From JAPPLB01 sp965204095 (GTDB lineage: Bacteria; Acidobacteriota; Terriglobia; Bryobacterales; UBA6623), in contig OZ241991.1 in NCBI GenBank assembly GCA_965204095.1, positions 2,604,001 to 2,668,000 on the forward strand: DNA of 64,000 nucleotides, in the 5' to 3' direction. Below the pieces are notes generated by a model. It worked only from the letters and a program-made list of their open reading frames with translations. It was not told the DNA's origin and did not search any database. The position numbers were made by a program, and so were the translations under genes. This document shows positions 1 through 8,823 of this stretch, one piece after another. Each line of letters opens with the position of its first letter. Positions within the stretch are counted from its first letter, which is position 1.

Positions 1-2
1 AC

Positions 3-197
3 GATTTCACGAAGATCAGCGGCGAGAGTTTTCTTCTCCCTTTGAAGGCGCGGATGCGCATGCGGCAGGGCCGGTACCTGTCGAGGAATGACGTCGAGTT
101 CCGTCTGTATCGCAAGTTCGCCGTCGATGCGGAAATCTCCTTCGACGAAGCTGAGAGCCTCGAACCGCTGCCCGAGGAACCTCCCTCCAGCCCGTAG
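3..197 (+). CDS. C-terminal end of an unidentified protein (5' end outside window)
   Basis: An open frame runs from the window edge to a TAG stop and gives 64 residues. It contains KARMRMRQGRYLSRNDVEF followed by RLYRKFAVDAEISF and an acidic, proline-rich tail. The phrase about a tyrosine-arginine-lysine-phenylalanine stretch followed by alternating hydrophobic residues resembles a final beta-strand segment, but I cannot name the family. It is read toward lpxC and the two genes converge, with 63 bases between their stops. The opposite-strand frame over this stretch looks like a shadow: arginine-rich and without recognisable motifs. Confidence is moderate because only the tail is visible. Confidence 0.55.
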   Translation, partial: DFTKISGESFLLPLKARMRMRQGRYLSRNDVEFRLYRKFAVDAEISFDEAESLEPLPEEPPSSP

Positions 198-260
198 CCG
201 GCGCATCGGAGAGTTCGCCTCGAAACCCGCCCGGCCTGCGGAATACCAAGTGGAACCAGT

Positions 261-1151
261 TTAGACCGCTTCCGCGTGCAAGAGTTTGGAAGCGAGCTGG
301 TCGGAGTGGACCAGTTCATAGCAGGAGGCATCGCTGAGGATCTGTTTCACCAAGGCCGTGTGCATGGCGTGACCGGCGTGTTCGGCGACAACATGTCCCA
401 GCAAAGGCCGGCCCAGCAGGGCGAGGTCTCCGATGAGATCGAGCACCTTGTGCCGGCAGCACTCGTCCGGGAAGCGGAGCCCCTCCGGGTTCAGGACGCC
501 GTCTGGCCCGAAACAGACGGCGTTCTCGAGCGACGCTCCGCGAATCAGCCCCATGTCGCGCATCCGATCGAGGTCCCGCTCGAATCCGAACGTGCGCGCC
601 GGAGCGATCTCCCGCGCGTAACGTTCGGGCGTGACAACCATCTCCAGCGTCTGGCGACCCGCGAGTGCGTGTCCATAGTCGGTCTCACAGGTGATGGCGA
701 AATGGTCCGCGGGGTGGATCACGATCGTTTTCTTCCCCTCGCGCACTCCGACGGTATTGAGAATGCGGAGGTAGGTGCGGGGCCTGCTCAGTTCCCGGAC
801 GCCTGCGTTGCGGATCAACTCGACGAATGGCTTCCCACTGCCGTCGAGGATGGGCAACTCGAGATTGTCGATCTCCACGCGCGCGTTGTCGATGCCGAGG
901 CTGTAGAACACACTGAGCAGGTGCTCGGTCGTCGAGAGCAGCACTCCTTGCCGCATCAGGCTCGTCGCATAGCTGACGCGGGCGATGTGCCTGGCTACGG
1001 CAGGCAGTTCGAAGCTGTCGAGATCCGTCCGGCTGAATACGACTCCCTTGCCGGCGCGGGCCGGCAACAGCCGCATTCTGACCTTGACACCGCTGTGGAG
1101 TCCGATCCCCGAGGCTTCAACGGGGCTGTCGATGGTTCTCTCGAGATCCAA
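261..1151 (-). CDS. lpxC: UDP-3-O-acyl-N-acetylglucosamine deacetylase
   Basis: LpxC removes the N-acetyl group from UDP-3-O-acyl-GlcNAc, the committed cytoplasmic step of lipid A synthesis, so the cell has a lipopolysaccharide outer membrane. The 296-residue protein has the normal family length. The zinc ligands are visible: His77 in TTEHLLS, then His234 and Asp238 in RHKVLDLIGD. The catalytic histidine is His261 in AEHAGHAMH. The start is TTG: no ATG lies at a sensible place, and an AGGAGG Shine-Dalgarno sits about six bases upstream. The region before it (1152-1335) is AT-richer than its surroundings and carries a TTGACA on this strand, but the spacing to a -10 is not convincing. It is the last gene of a minus-strand run that includes rnc. 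Confidence 0.96.
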   Translation of the reverse strand: MDLERTIDSPVEASGIGLHSGVKVRMRLLPARAGKGVVFSRTDLDSFELPAVARHIARVSYATSLMRQGVLLSTTEHLLSVFYSLGIDNARVEIDNLELPILDGSGKPFVELIRNAGVRELSRPRTYLRILNTVGVREGKKTIVIHPADHFAITCETDYGHALAGRQTLEMVVTPERYAREIAPARTFGFERDLDRMRDMGLIRGASLENAVCFGPDGVLNPEGLRFPDECCRHKVLDLIGDLALLGRPLLGHVVAEHAGHAMHTALVKQILSDASCYELVHSDQLASKLLHAEAV

Positions 1152-1335
1152 GAAACTCCTCCTGCACGAAAAACCGGAGCTGTACGATTCTCCACTTGCA
1201 CTTGCCTGGCCAATGTCAAGTTACTGATTCCAAACAAAGAAAAGAAGCCTTGGTGTGTCTATTCTACAACACCTGCGTTGCCTCTTCCGATGAGACGATT
1301 CCGTTTCGGCAGCGGCAAGGCGTATCTACGTTGGA

Positions 1336-1998
1336 TCAGTTGATGACGACGACGGCGCGTTCGGGTTCAAGATGAACGGCGCGGATGGTCTCGGGAAGCG
1401 AGACTCGATTGGCGGGTCCGGAACCAGGGTCCGTATCGGAAATCGTGGCGGCGATGAGCCAATCGAGCAAGGCTCCCGGCAGGATGGTGTCTCCGAACTG
1501 AACGCTTTCGATTTCGACGAAGGCTCGGCCGTCTGCGGAGCGCAGCCGGAACTTGGCGTTGAGCTCTCTTTCGCCGCTGAACAACAGAGCCCATAGCCCT
1601 TCCGCCGGCCGGCCGGCCGCCTGTTGCATCTTTCCGATGTCGATGGAGGCGTGGAGGGTCGCGTGATCCTGGAAAAGCCGCACGCTCGGATCGCGAACTC
1701 CCGCGGGTGTCTCGGCTTCGTATTCGTACTTCAGCAGAGAGTTGACCTCGGCCTCCGTAAAGACGACGGCCTCTCCGGGCATCGTTTCGCCTTTCTCGAT
1801 GCGCTCGACTTTTTGCCGTGCGCTCCGGCCCAACTCCGGTGAGAGAGAGGACGGTAAGGCAAGCGCGGTTGCGCCCAGGGCAAGTGCGGCGAGAGGCAGG
1901 ACTCCCCGTCGCAATGGTGCGATGGCTCGTGTCGAGCTGATCGCCCGCTGGTCCCTCGAAACGAGCTGTCCGCTTGAACTTCGGAGCGCCGGCCTCAT
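1336..1998 (-). CDS. hypothetical membrane-anchored protein coupled to rnc
   Basis: I do not recognise a named family. The chosen ATG overlaps the rnc stop by one base (TGATG), which points to translational coupling and gives 220 residues; longer readings would run through rnc in another frame. Residues 1-29 are basic, residues 30-50 form one hydrophobic helix (membrane anchor or uncleaved signal), and the rest is a soluble domain with FTEAEVNSLLKYEYE and later KFRLRSADGRAFVEIESV, which suggests a beta-rich extracytoplasmic domain. The position between rnc and lpxC suggests an envelope protein, but that is inference only. Confidence 0.7.
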   Translation of the reverse strand: MRPALRSSSGQLVSRDQRAISSTRAIAPLRRGVLPLAALALGATALALPSSLSPELGRSARQKVERIEKGETMPGEAVVFTEAEVNSLLKYEYEAETPAGVRDPSVRLFQDHATLHASIDIGKMQQAAGRPAEGLWALLFSGERELNAKFRLRSADGRAFVEIESVQFGDTILPGALLDWLIAATISDTDPGSGPANRVSLPETIRAVHLEPERAVVVIN

Positions 1999-2804
1999 CA
2001 CGCCTCGTCGGTGGCGGGATCGGCGCAGCTCTCTCTGACTTCGCCGCCACGATCGCGGAAGAACTTCACGGCTTGCCGCGCCGCATCCTGTTCGGCCGCT
2101 TTCTTTGTCCAGCCGCCTGCGGTGGCCTCGAAGAGGCTGCCGACTTTCAGTGCGACCTGGAACCATCGACGGTGATCAGGTCCGCTGGTGGAGACGACCT
2201 CATACTCGGGCCAGGGCAGATTGTTCTTCTGTAGCCATTCCTGCAAAGCCGACTTGTGAGCGGTCTTGTCCTCCAGCCGCGCCTTTTCAATGGCGTCGTT
2301 CGAGAGAACCAGGCTCGTTACGAGCCGCCGGGCGGCGGGAATGCCCCCATCCAGATAGACGGCAGCGATCAAAGCTTCGAACCCATCGGCCAAGAGTGTC
2401 TTCTTGTCGCGGCCTCCAGTGCGTTCCTCGCCCGGCCCCAGCCACAAGAACGAGCCGAGTTCGATGCGCCTTGCCGCTGCCTCGAGGTGCGCCCCGTTGA
2501 CAAGGATGGATTTGAGCTGCGTGAGCTGCCCTTCCGTGTAGTCCGGGAATCGATTCATGAGTTCGTCGCTTGCGAGAAACCCCAGTACGGCGTCGCCCAG
2601 AAACTCGAACCGTTCGTTGTAGGAGCCATCGTCCCGGGCCGCGGATTCCTGCCAATACGAACGGTGGGTAAGAGCTTCTTCGAGGTAGGAGCGATCAGAG
2701 AAGGAATAGCCGATCCGGCTCTCCAACTCGGTCAAAGCCGCGGGTTTCGCCGCCGCCAAGACGGGTTCCTCCTGTCCGCCCATAGACGCGCTCGAATGCG
2801 GCAT
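1998..2804 (-). CDS. rnc: ribonuclease III
   Basis: RNase III cleaves double-stranded RNA during rRNA processing and mRNA turnover. The 268-residue protein carries the signature NERFEFLGDAVLG (residues 63-75), with the acidic residues Glu67 and Asp71. The second catalytic pair, Asp140 and Glu143, lies in LADGFEALIAAVYLD. A double-stranded RNA-binding domain occupies about residues 183-252 (KSALQEWLQ through KKAAEQDAARQAV). The first 20 or so residues are a non-conserved extension, and the internal Met8 could be the true start. The gene is coupled to the downstream membrane protein by a TGATG overlap. A host endonuclease of this type could act on transcripts of the long foldback repeats elsewhere in the window, but that is speculation. 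Confidence 0.96.
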   Translation of the reverse strand: MPHSSASMGGQEEPVLAAAKPAALTELESRIGYSFSDRSYLEEALTHRSYWQESAARDDGSYNERFEFLGDAVLGFLASDELMNRFPDYTEGQLTQLKSILVNGAHLEAAARRIELGSFLWLGPGEERTGGRDKKTLLADGFEALIAAVYLDGGIPAARRLVTSLVLSNDAIEKARLEDKTAHKSALQEWLQKNNLPWPEYEVVSTSGPDHRRWFQVALKVGSLFEATAGGWTKKAAEQDAARQAVKFFRDRGGEVRESCADPATDEA

Positions 2805-2913
2805 CGAATGGACTTGCTCGAAAGGTTGGTTGTCTCTTCGCGGAACACGTCAGAACGGCGCACGATATCCGCCCGGTTGGGGTGCGAACTGAGGCTTGCT
2901 CTCACGAAAGCGG

Positions 2914-3840
2914 CTAAGGCTGCGCCGCCGGTGTGGCTGGAGCGGCAGCACCCGGCGCCGTACCCGCACTCTCGGCCGGAGGCGCCTTGCTCAATGCGAT
3001 CTCCGCTTTAAGGATCGCCGCCGCGTCACGGCCGTTCGGTAGCTTGAACCCGCCCCGGGCAATGGACTGGTCGAGCATGCCAAGGGCTTCGTCATTCTTG
3101 CCCTGTTCCTTCAGTGCCTTGGCAATTTGGTAGAACAGTTCGCTGGTCTGTTTGTTAGCAATTTGCAGGGCCTGCCGGTAAGACTGCTCCATCGCCGTCC
3201 AATCCTCGCGCTTCGCGGCAACAGCCCCCAGCGAGCTATGAGCATTGGACATCAGGTCCTTCTTTTCGAGCAGCCAGTCATCATCGGTCATCAGATCCGG
3301 ATTGGGATTCTCCGCGCGCGGAATGATGTCGAGCGCCCTCATTGCGTACGACTCGGCCTGCGACAGCTTTTCCTCTTTGTCAAGATCGTGCTGTCGCGTT
3401 CGGATCGGCAGAACGTAGGAAAGCGCCAACAGGGTGCCAATGTTATCAGGGTTCTCTTCCAGTACGAGTTCGCCGTACGTCAACATATTCTCGAAGTCGT
3501 TTAGCCGCTGATAACCGAGTGTCGTGAAAAAGAGTGCGTTTTCCTTATATTCGGTGTCTTTGTACTCGACAAGCAGCTTCTGGCAATAGTTGATGCTGCG
3601 ATCCGGGATCTGAGGGGCTGCGGTACAGGATGCCCAAAGCGCATACTCCCTGAACGCGCTCTTGGGATGGTTGTCGAGGAAAATCTCACACGAGTCGACG
3701 CGAGACTCAATATCGGGTGCGCCCATGCAGGCGTTGATATCATCGGCTTCCTTCTGCGACTTCGGTCGCGGTAGGTCCTGAGCCAGCGCAGGAAACGCCA
3801 GCATCGCGGTCAATAGCAAACATACACCTGCACGAATCAT
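2914..3840 (-). CDS. exported TPR-repeat protein
   Basis: A 308-residue protein with a clear Sec signal peptide (MIRAGVCLLLTAMLAFPALA, cleavage after ALA near residue 20). The mature part is helical, with tetratricopeptide-like segments at about residues 45-130 and again at 190-265 (SSLGAVAAKREDWTAMEQSY, YQIAKALKEQGKNDEALGML). It ends in an alanine/proline-rich tail from about residue 280. An AAGGAGA Shine-Dalgarno precedes the ATG. TPR proteins mediate protein-protein contacts; the partner here is unknown. It lies 95 bases downstream of a second exported TPR protein on the same strand, so the two probably share a transcript and a periplasmic role. Confidence 0.8.
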   Translation of the reverse strand: MIRAGVCLLLTAMLAFPALAQDLPRPKSQKEADDINACMGAPDIESRVDSCEIFLDNHPKSAFREYALWASCTAAPQIPDRSINYCQKLLVEYKDTEYKENALFFTTLGYQRLNDFENMLTYGELVLEENPDNIGTLLALSYVLPIRTRQHDLDKEEKLSQAESYAMRALDIIPRAENPNPDLMTDDDWLLEKKDLMSNAHSSLGAVAAKREDWTAMEQSYRQALQIANKQTSELFYQIAKALKEQGKNDEALGMLDQSIARGGFKLPNGRDAAAILKAEIALSKAPPAESAGTAPGAAAPATPAAQP

Positions 3841-3935
3841 TCGAATCTCCTTGTCGACGGCCCTTGCTGTGGGGCCGTATCCGAACTGTCTCTATTCTAA
3901 CCGCTTTGCCGGAGCGGATTGCGCGCCGCGCCGGC

Positions 3936-5459
3936 TCACGGCTGCTGGTTCTCCTGCTCTTCGTCTTCTTCACGATCAACGCCGAACGCGTCTTCGAGTC
4001 CGCCTTCGGCCAACTCGCGGATGCGCGGCGACGGGTCGCCGACATCGAGCGCCAACTGATAGTGCTCGACGGCCTGCTCGCGGTTTCCCATCAAGTCCTC
4101 GATGCGGGCGATGTAGACGTGCGACATGGCCCGTATATGGGTGTCATCCGCCAGGGCAATCGCCTTCTGGAAATGTTCGCGGGCCAAGTCCGGCTCGCCT
4201 TCGAAGGCCGCTACACGGGCCAAACCGTATTCGGCCTGTGCATTCCGTCCGCCGGCTTCAGCCAACGCCTCTTCGAACTTCGCGCGGGCTTGTTCCAGGT
4301 CTTCCAACCGGAAGTATCCCTCAGCTTCGTTCAGCAGCCGGTCCAGTTTACTGAGTTGGGGGCGTGCCGGCTGGGACGCCGGTTTCGGCTGCGCCTGCAC
4401 GAACTCCGTGTTCTGCAGGCGCCGCGCCTCGGCCTTGGGGTCGATATTCTGAATCAGTTCTCGGTAGTAGCTCGAAAAGGTTTCCGGTTGCGCTTCGTAC
4501 TCCGCCAGTTGCTCATAAAAGCAGGGCGTGAGAATAAAACCCTCCTTGAGGAATTGCTCGGCGCGCGCCTGCTTGTCCGCATCCGATGCGCCGGACAACC
4601 TCACGTCCACCGCGTTGGCCAGCGATTTCGATACCAGGAGCTGAAAGTTCGATTTGTAGATCTCGCTCAGGGCCGGAGCAAATAGAGCAAAGCGGGAGAG
4701 TATTTCCTTCTTTGCAATTTCCTCGGCGTGTCGGATCGACATCGGATCCAGCAGGTGCATCAGAAATGCCTGTCGGATCTGATCGAGGCGCAGCTTGTTC
4801 GAGGCCTGCAGCACCACTTGAATCTCCCCGCCGTAGCTTCTCGACGTTACCTGATTCGGCGCTCCCATGAGTGAGAAGTAGATCTTGAAACTGCGCATTT
4901 GCTGGCTCGTCGGGGAGAACCGCAGGTAAGCGCCGGTCCGCAGCAGCATTTCAATCAGAGGCTGTTGATAGCGGGCGATCTCGTTGTCATAGGCCGGCTG
5001 ATAGCGGTCCCAAAGCTCTTCGATGCCGGCCTCTTGGTAGAACTCGGACAGGATCGGGCTCAGCGCGCGGAGCCGCCGGACACTCGGCGGAAGATCGGTT
5101 GGCAGATTCGCCGTGACCTCAAACGAAGGGGGGCCGTTGCAGGTCAACGCGAAGGTGATGTACTGCGTCAGATTGCTGACGGGGTCATCGCGCAGAAACT
5201 GCTGATAGAAGTTCCCGAGCTGCGTGCGGCTATGCCCGCGGAAGTCTTTCAGGTCGTCCCGCACGACCCGCCGGACGACGCTGTCGGACGGTGAGCCCAA
5301 ACCATTGTCGTACCCGGAGATGTTAATCGCCGTCAGCACGGTGAACAGGCGGATGTCGGTCAGAAGCTGGTCGCCTTCGTTCTGCTGCGCTGCAAGGTCG
5401 GCGGCAGCGTGGGTGCACAATGCAGCCGCTATCAGAACGAGTGTGCCGACTCGGTGCAT
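3936..5459 (-). CDS. exported TPR protein with a degenerate DUF4932-like N-terminal domain
   Basis: A 507-residue protein with a signal peptide (about residues 1-24, MHRVGTLVLIAAALCTHAAA). Residues 30-330 form a globular domain. It looks like the putative metallopeptidase domains found in exported Acidobacteria proteins, but the place where such enzymes carry a histidine-rich zinc motif reads AFLMHLLDPMSIRH, without HExxH, so it is probably not catalytic as a zinc protease. A proline-rich linker (QPKPASQPARPQ) leads to a C-terminal TPR block (residues 370-480: LLNEAEGYFRLEDLEQARAK, HFQKAIALADDTH, HYQLALDVGD) and an acidic tail. Upstream lie two inverted repeats (5504-5543) that may be regulatory. 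Confidence 0.75.
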   Translation of the reverse strand: MHRVGTLVLIAAALCTHAAADLAAQQNEGDQLLTDIRLFTVLTAINISGYDNGLGSPSDSVVRRVVRDDLKDFRGHSRTQLGNFYQQFLRDDPVSNLTQYITFALTCNGPPSFEVTANLPTDLPPSVRRLRALSPILSEFYQEAGIEELWDRYQPAYDNEIARYQQPLIEMLLRTGAYLRFSPTSQQMRSFKIYFSLMGAPNQVTSRSYGGEIQVVLQASNKLRLDQIRQAFLMHLLDPMSIRHAEEIAKKEILSRFALFAPALSEIYKSNFQLLVSKSLANAVDVRLSGASDADKQARAEQFLKEGFILTPCFYEQLAEYEAQPETFSSYYRELIQNIDPKAEARRLQNTEFVQAQPKPASQPARPQLSKLDRLLNEAEGYFRLEDLEQARAKFEEALAEAGGRNAQAEYGLARVAAFEGEPDLAREHFQKAIALADDTHIRAMSHVYIARIEDLMGNREQAVEHYQLALDVGDPSPRIRELAEGGLEDAFGVDREEDEEQENQQP

Positions 5460-5503
5460 GGTTGTGGGAGGAGCGAATACCGCTGCGGGCTACCGTTAGT
5501 CTA

Positions 5504-5543
5504 GTGGACGTTTTCTCAAAGCGTCCACGCAGAGCGCTCTGCG
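5504..5543. promoter_or_regulatory. nested inverted repeats upstream of the TPR operon
   Basis: GTGGACG at 5504-5510 pairs perfectly with CGTCCAC at 5522-5528 (11-base loop). Immediately next to it lies a 16-bp perfect palindrome, CGCAGAGCGCTCTGCG, at 5528-5543. They sit 45-85 bases before the start of the minus-strand TPR gene. They could be an operator or a transcript hairpin. No T-run follows on either strand, so a simple intrinsic terminator is unlikely. The remainder of 5460-5706 shows nothing recognisable. Confidence 0.4.
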
Positions 5544-5706
5544 GTGAATAAGATTTCAGCGCGCGCGACGCCACGCTCTCCTCACAAGCCAGCCGGAAGC
5601 GGCGCGTGACCCTTTGGGCGACCGACATTTGCGTTCCGGCGGCGGCGATGCGGACGGGATGCCCGCCTGCCTGGCAAGCAGTCAGGCGATTTCCATGGAA
5701 CTTCCC

Positions 5707-5997
5707 CTACGGACTATTTGTGTCACTCACAGCCGACATGAAACGGGATTCATTCTCCGCTATAAGATCCCAGCCTCGCTCTTCGACAGAGATTAAGCTC
5801 TCCATCCCATCGATCAGCCGCTTCTTCCAAAGACTTCTGAGCACAAGACCAAAGCGCATGCCGGGTATCTGCACCCTGGAGTGGATATCCTCTCTGGAAG
5901 CATACGAACCGGCGTTCAAATCCGCAATGATTGCGAGAACTCGGATTTCGTCGTTGCTGAGATCGCTGATCGCCACCTTCTTATTCATCTTGTTCAT
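5707..5997 (-). CDS. small winged-helix-like protein, hypothetical
   Basis: A 96-residue frame starting MNKMNKKVAISDLSNDEIR. The middle reads like a winged-helix DNA-binding fold: DEIRVLAIIADLNAGSYASR, then REDIHSRVQIPGMRFGLVLR, SLWKKRLIDGM and a wing ISVEERGWDLIAE. Base composition is lower in GC than the flanking genes, which fits either a short accessory gene or recent acquisition. The longer start eight codons upstream is possible but reads less naturally. The family assignment is by appearance only. It stands alone between the TPR genes and eno. Confidence 0.55.
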   Translation of the reverse strand: MNKMNKKVAISDLSNDEIRVLAIIADLNAGSYASREDIHSRVQIPGMRFGLVLRSLWKKRLIDGMESLISVEERGWDLIAENESRFMSAVSDTNSP

Positions 5998-6161
5998 TGT
6001 CTCCCCATTCAGAAACGGCAAGCTCTAAGCTCATCCGACAGCACCGGTGCGAATTGCCGACTCCAACGCCGGTTGGCGGGTTTCGTCGCCCTGGCACGCG
6101 CGGTCCATCAGGAGCGCCAAGTTGACATCTTGCTGAAAATGACCACTCCTGCCACGGGCTG

Positions 6162-7448
6162 CTACAACCAGCGTTGGAATGCCTTGCGGCCGGCGTAGAC
6201 GGCTCTGTCGCCGAGTTCGGTTTCGATCTCCAACAGGCGATTGTACTTGGCGGTCCGTTCTCCGCGGCAGGTCGAACCGGTCTTGATCTGCCCGCTCCCG
6301 GTGGCCACTGCCAGATCCGCGATGGTGGTATCGGATGTCTCGCCCGAGCGATGAGAAATGATGTACGTGTATTCGTTGGTCCTGGCGATCTCGATGCACT
6401 GCAGAGTTTCCGTCAGCGTTCCGATTTGGTTGAGCTTGATCAGAATCGAGTTCCCCAAGCCTTCAGCAATGCCCTGCTTGAAGATGGCCGGGTTCGTAAC
6501 GAACAAGTCATCGCCTACGAGCTGCAACTTGCTGCCGAGCTTCGGCGTGGCTTTCCGCCAGCCTCCGTGGTCCTCTTCGGAGAACGCGTCCTCGACCGAG
6601 ATCAGCGGATACGCCTCCGCCCACCAGGCCCACATCTTGCTCATCTCGTCTGATGACCTTCGGCTGCCGTCCGACTGCGAGAAGACATATGTCCCTTGCT
6701 CGTAGAACTCGCTCGATGCCGCATCGATCGCGATGGAGATGTGCCTGCCGGGCTTGTAGCCGGCCTGCCCGATCGCGCCGACCAACAACTGCATCGGCTC
6801 CTCATTCGACTCGAGTCGCGGCGCGAATCCGCCCTCGTCGCCCACAGCGGTGGAATAGCCTTTCTTCGTGAGGATCGCCTGCAGCGAATGGAATGTCTCG
6901 GTGACGGCGCGCAGCGCGTCGCTGAACTTGTTGAAACCGAGCGGCACGAGCATGAATTCCTGGATGTCGACATTGTTGTCCGCGTGTTCGCCGCCGTTGA
7001 GGACATTGACCATCGGCACCGGCAGGGTATAGGTTTCCGCGTCAGTGAGATGACGGTAGAGCGGGATCTGCTTTTCGTTGGCCATCGCCCTCGCGACCGC
7101 CAGTGAGACCCCGAGAATCGCGTTCGCGCCGATGCGGCCTTTGTTGACGGTGCCGTCGGCGGCTCTCAACTCTTCGTCGAGCCGTTGCTGATCATCGGCG
7201 TCAAAGCCGCGGACTGCGTCGAGCAGTTCGTTTCCGACGTTGCCGACAGCCTTCCGGACACCCTTGCCTCCGAAGCGCGTCTGGTCATTGTCGCGGAGCT
7301 CGACGGCCTCATGCATTCCGGTCGACGCGCCCGAAGGCACGCGGGCCGATCCGCTAGCGCCACTTTCCAGGGTCGCCGTGACCTGAACCGTCGGATTCCC
7401 TCGTGAGTCGAGAACTTCGAGCCCTTCCAGATTGCTGATCTTGGACAT
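6162..7448 (-). CDS. eno: enolase
   Basis: Enolase interconverts 2-phosphoglycerate and phosphoenolpyruvate in glycolysis. The 428-residue protein has full family length, with the opening VLDSRGNPTVQV, the loop SGASTGMHEA, the catalytic-region segments EHADNN and DIQEF, GDEGGFAP (catalytic glutamate), metal ligands in AIDAASSEFYE, SVEDAF and VGDDLFVTN, and the signature ILIKLNQIGTLTET holding the catalytic lysine. The late loop reads GSTCRGERTAKYN, where many bacteria have GAPSRSER or GSLSRTDR; this is a small departure. The ATG is preceded by a weak GGAAG. There is no obvious operon partner. Confidence 0.97.
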   Translation of the reverse strand: MSKISNLEGLEVLDSRGNPTVQVTATLESGASGSARVPSGASTGMHEAVELRDNDQTRFGGKGVRKAVGNVGNELLDAVRGFDADDQQRLDEELRAADGTVNKGRIGANAILGVSLAVARAMANEKQIPLYRHLTDAETYTLPVPMVNVLNGGEHADNNVDIQEFMLVPLGFNKFSDALRAVTETFHSLQAILTKKGYSTAVGDEGGFAPRLESNEEPMQLLVGAIGQAGYKPGRHISIAIDAASSEFYEQGTYVFSQSDGSRRSSDEMSKMWAWWAEAYPLISVEDAFSEEDHGGWRKATPKLGSKLQLVGDDLFVTNPAIFKQGIAEGLGNSILIKLNQIGTLTETLQCIEIARTNEYTYIISHRSGETSDTTIADLAVATGSGQIKTGSTCRGERTAKYNRLLEIETELGDRAVYAGRKAFQRWL

Positions 7449-7771
7449 TCAGGATTCTTCCGGGTTGCCCGTGAACGAAGAAAATCCAGGGTAGCACGCA
7501 ACCTGACAGAGCGCCGATCTCTTGCCGATCTCCGTCGGCTTGGCCGATCGGTGGGTAAACGTCGAGCCTTCTTCCGGAAACCCGACTCGGCCTCATCAAG
7601 AAATGCTGCACGTGTGCTACGGCCGCTTCCGCCTCGCAACCGCCCGGGTGGTTCAGCCAGAGCGGACTCTGATGGCTGTGGCCGAGGCCGGTGACTCCGA
7701 GCTTTTCCTTGCGAATCCCAACCGCACAAAGCTTGGCCGAAGACTGAAAAACGCTGCCTCTATGCCTCCGG
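7449..7771. other. intergenic region, nothing recognised
   Basis: About 320 bases between the start of eno and the end of the amidohydrolase gene, both on the minus strand. I see no convincing gene, hairpin with T-run, or copy of the repeats found elsewhere. Frames of 100-160 residues across it on both strands overlap each other and look like composition artefacts. The eno promoter should lie at the low-coordinate end, but I cannot identify a strong -35/-10 pair. Confidence 0.4.
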
Positions 7772-8608
7772 CTATAACTGCGGAAACCACAGCCGTCGAG
7801 CAGTCTCGCCGAGCACCTGGGCTCTCGCTTCATCGCTCAATGGCAAGGCCTCGGTGAAGATGCGCAAGTGCTCGGAGTAGGTGAGCTTCGGCGTCCACAG
7901 CGAGTTCGGGAAATTACTGCCCCAAACACAGCGCTCGGGCCCGTACGTATCGATGATTTTGAGCGCTGCCGCGTGCAGGTCGCTGCCGGGATAGCCCTGC
8001 TCGGTCCCGGTGCTGATGAAATCCACCTTGGCGTACAGGTTCTTGTACTTCGAGAGCCGCAGTACTTCACGGAGCACGGCCTCGTATTGGGGTCCGGGCT
8101 TGAGATCCATGCAGTGGCAGAAGCCCACCGTGATGTCGGGAAACTCCTTGAGCAGCTTCTCAGCCGATTCGACCCACTCGAGCCGCATCAGGAAAATGTC
8201 CACGCTCGCGCCGACATCCGCGCAGGTTCGCCACAGCTTGCTCACGCCGTCATGATCGAACGTCGTTCGTTGGTTCCCGGGCGTGCTGCGCAACGTTTTG
8301 ACTCCATACTCGCGAACAAACTCCTCCAACAGACCAGGGCTGTGTGGGTCGTCGGGTTCCAGCGTGCAGACGCCCGCCATCCAACTCGGATTGAGCTTCG
8401 CCGCGTCACACAGGTAACGGTTGTCGTAGTCGTAGAACGACACGGTGTGGACCGCCCGGACCGCAGAAACGCCGTTGGCGAGACTGGTGCGGCGGAGCTC
8501 ATCGAGCGAGCCGGTGCCCTCCGGAACCCGCAACGGGTTGTTCGGCCGCGGAGGATAACGCTCCTCGTCCGGCGAAGTGATGTGAGCATGGCAGTCGATG
8601 ATCAGCAT
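7772..8608 (-). CDS. metal-dependent amidohydrolase (amidohydrolase 2 family)
   Basis: A 278-residue TIM-barrel hydrolase of the amidohydrolase-2 type, related to 2-pyrone-4,6-dicarboxylate lactonases and o-pyrocatechuate decarboxylases. The start at MLIIDCHAHI places the metal-binding HxH motif at the N-terminus as usual. Later come TVGFCHCMD (strand 5-6 histidine region) and RCVWGSNFPNSLW (the conserved aspartate or asparagine after WGS near the C-terminus; here Asn follows, where many members have Asp). The substrate cannot be told from sequence. It is transcribed away from the acyl-CoA synthetase gene, so the two may share a divergent regulatory region at 8609-8823. Confidence 0.85.
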   Translation of the reverse strand: MLIIDCHAHITSPDEERYPPRPNNPLRVPEGTGSLDELRRTSLANGVSAVRAVHTVSFYDYDNRYLCDAAKLNPSWMAGVCTLEPDDPHSPGLLEEFVREYGVKTLRSTPGNQRTTFDHDGVSKLWRTCADVGASVDIFLMRLEWVESAEKLLKEFPDITVGFCHCMDLKPGPQYEAVLREVLRLSKYKNLYAKVDFISTGTEQGYPGSDLHAAALKIIDTYGPERCVWGSNFPNSLWTPKLTYSEHLRIFTEALPLSDEARAQVLGETARRLWFPQL

Positions 8609-8823
8609 TGACCCATTCCGGTCAGTTGTGGTGCTCTGCCATTCTACGGAAGAACGGACGGAAGGGAAACTACCGGGCAGTAGTCCGATTTCATCGCCAA
8701 CCTGGACCACGGACATCGCCGCGACGCAAAGGTAAACTGTTAGCCTGCATTCTCATCACGTGGCGAGAAATGCATGTTGGTCCATCGCCTTCGACGTATC
8801 CGCCAAACGAGGAGACTTCCGGG

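Noticed and set aside
8608..8823. An N-terminal extension of the acyl-CoA synthetase (613-residue reading)
   Set aside because: The first 72 codons have no family similarity, overlap the amidohydrolase start region, and precede a better start with a GAGGAGA motif at 8824.
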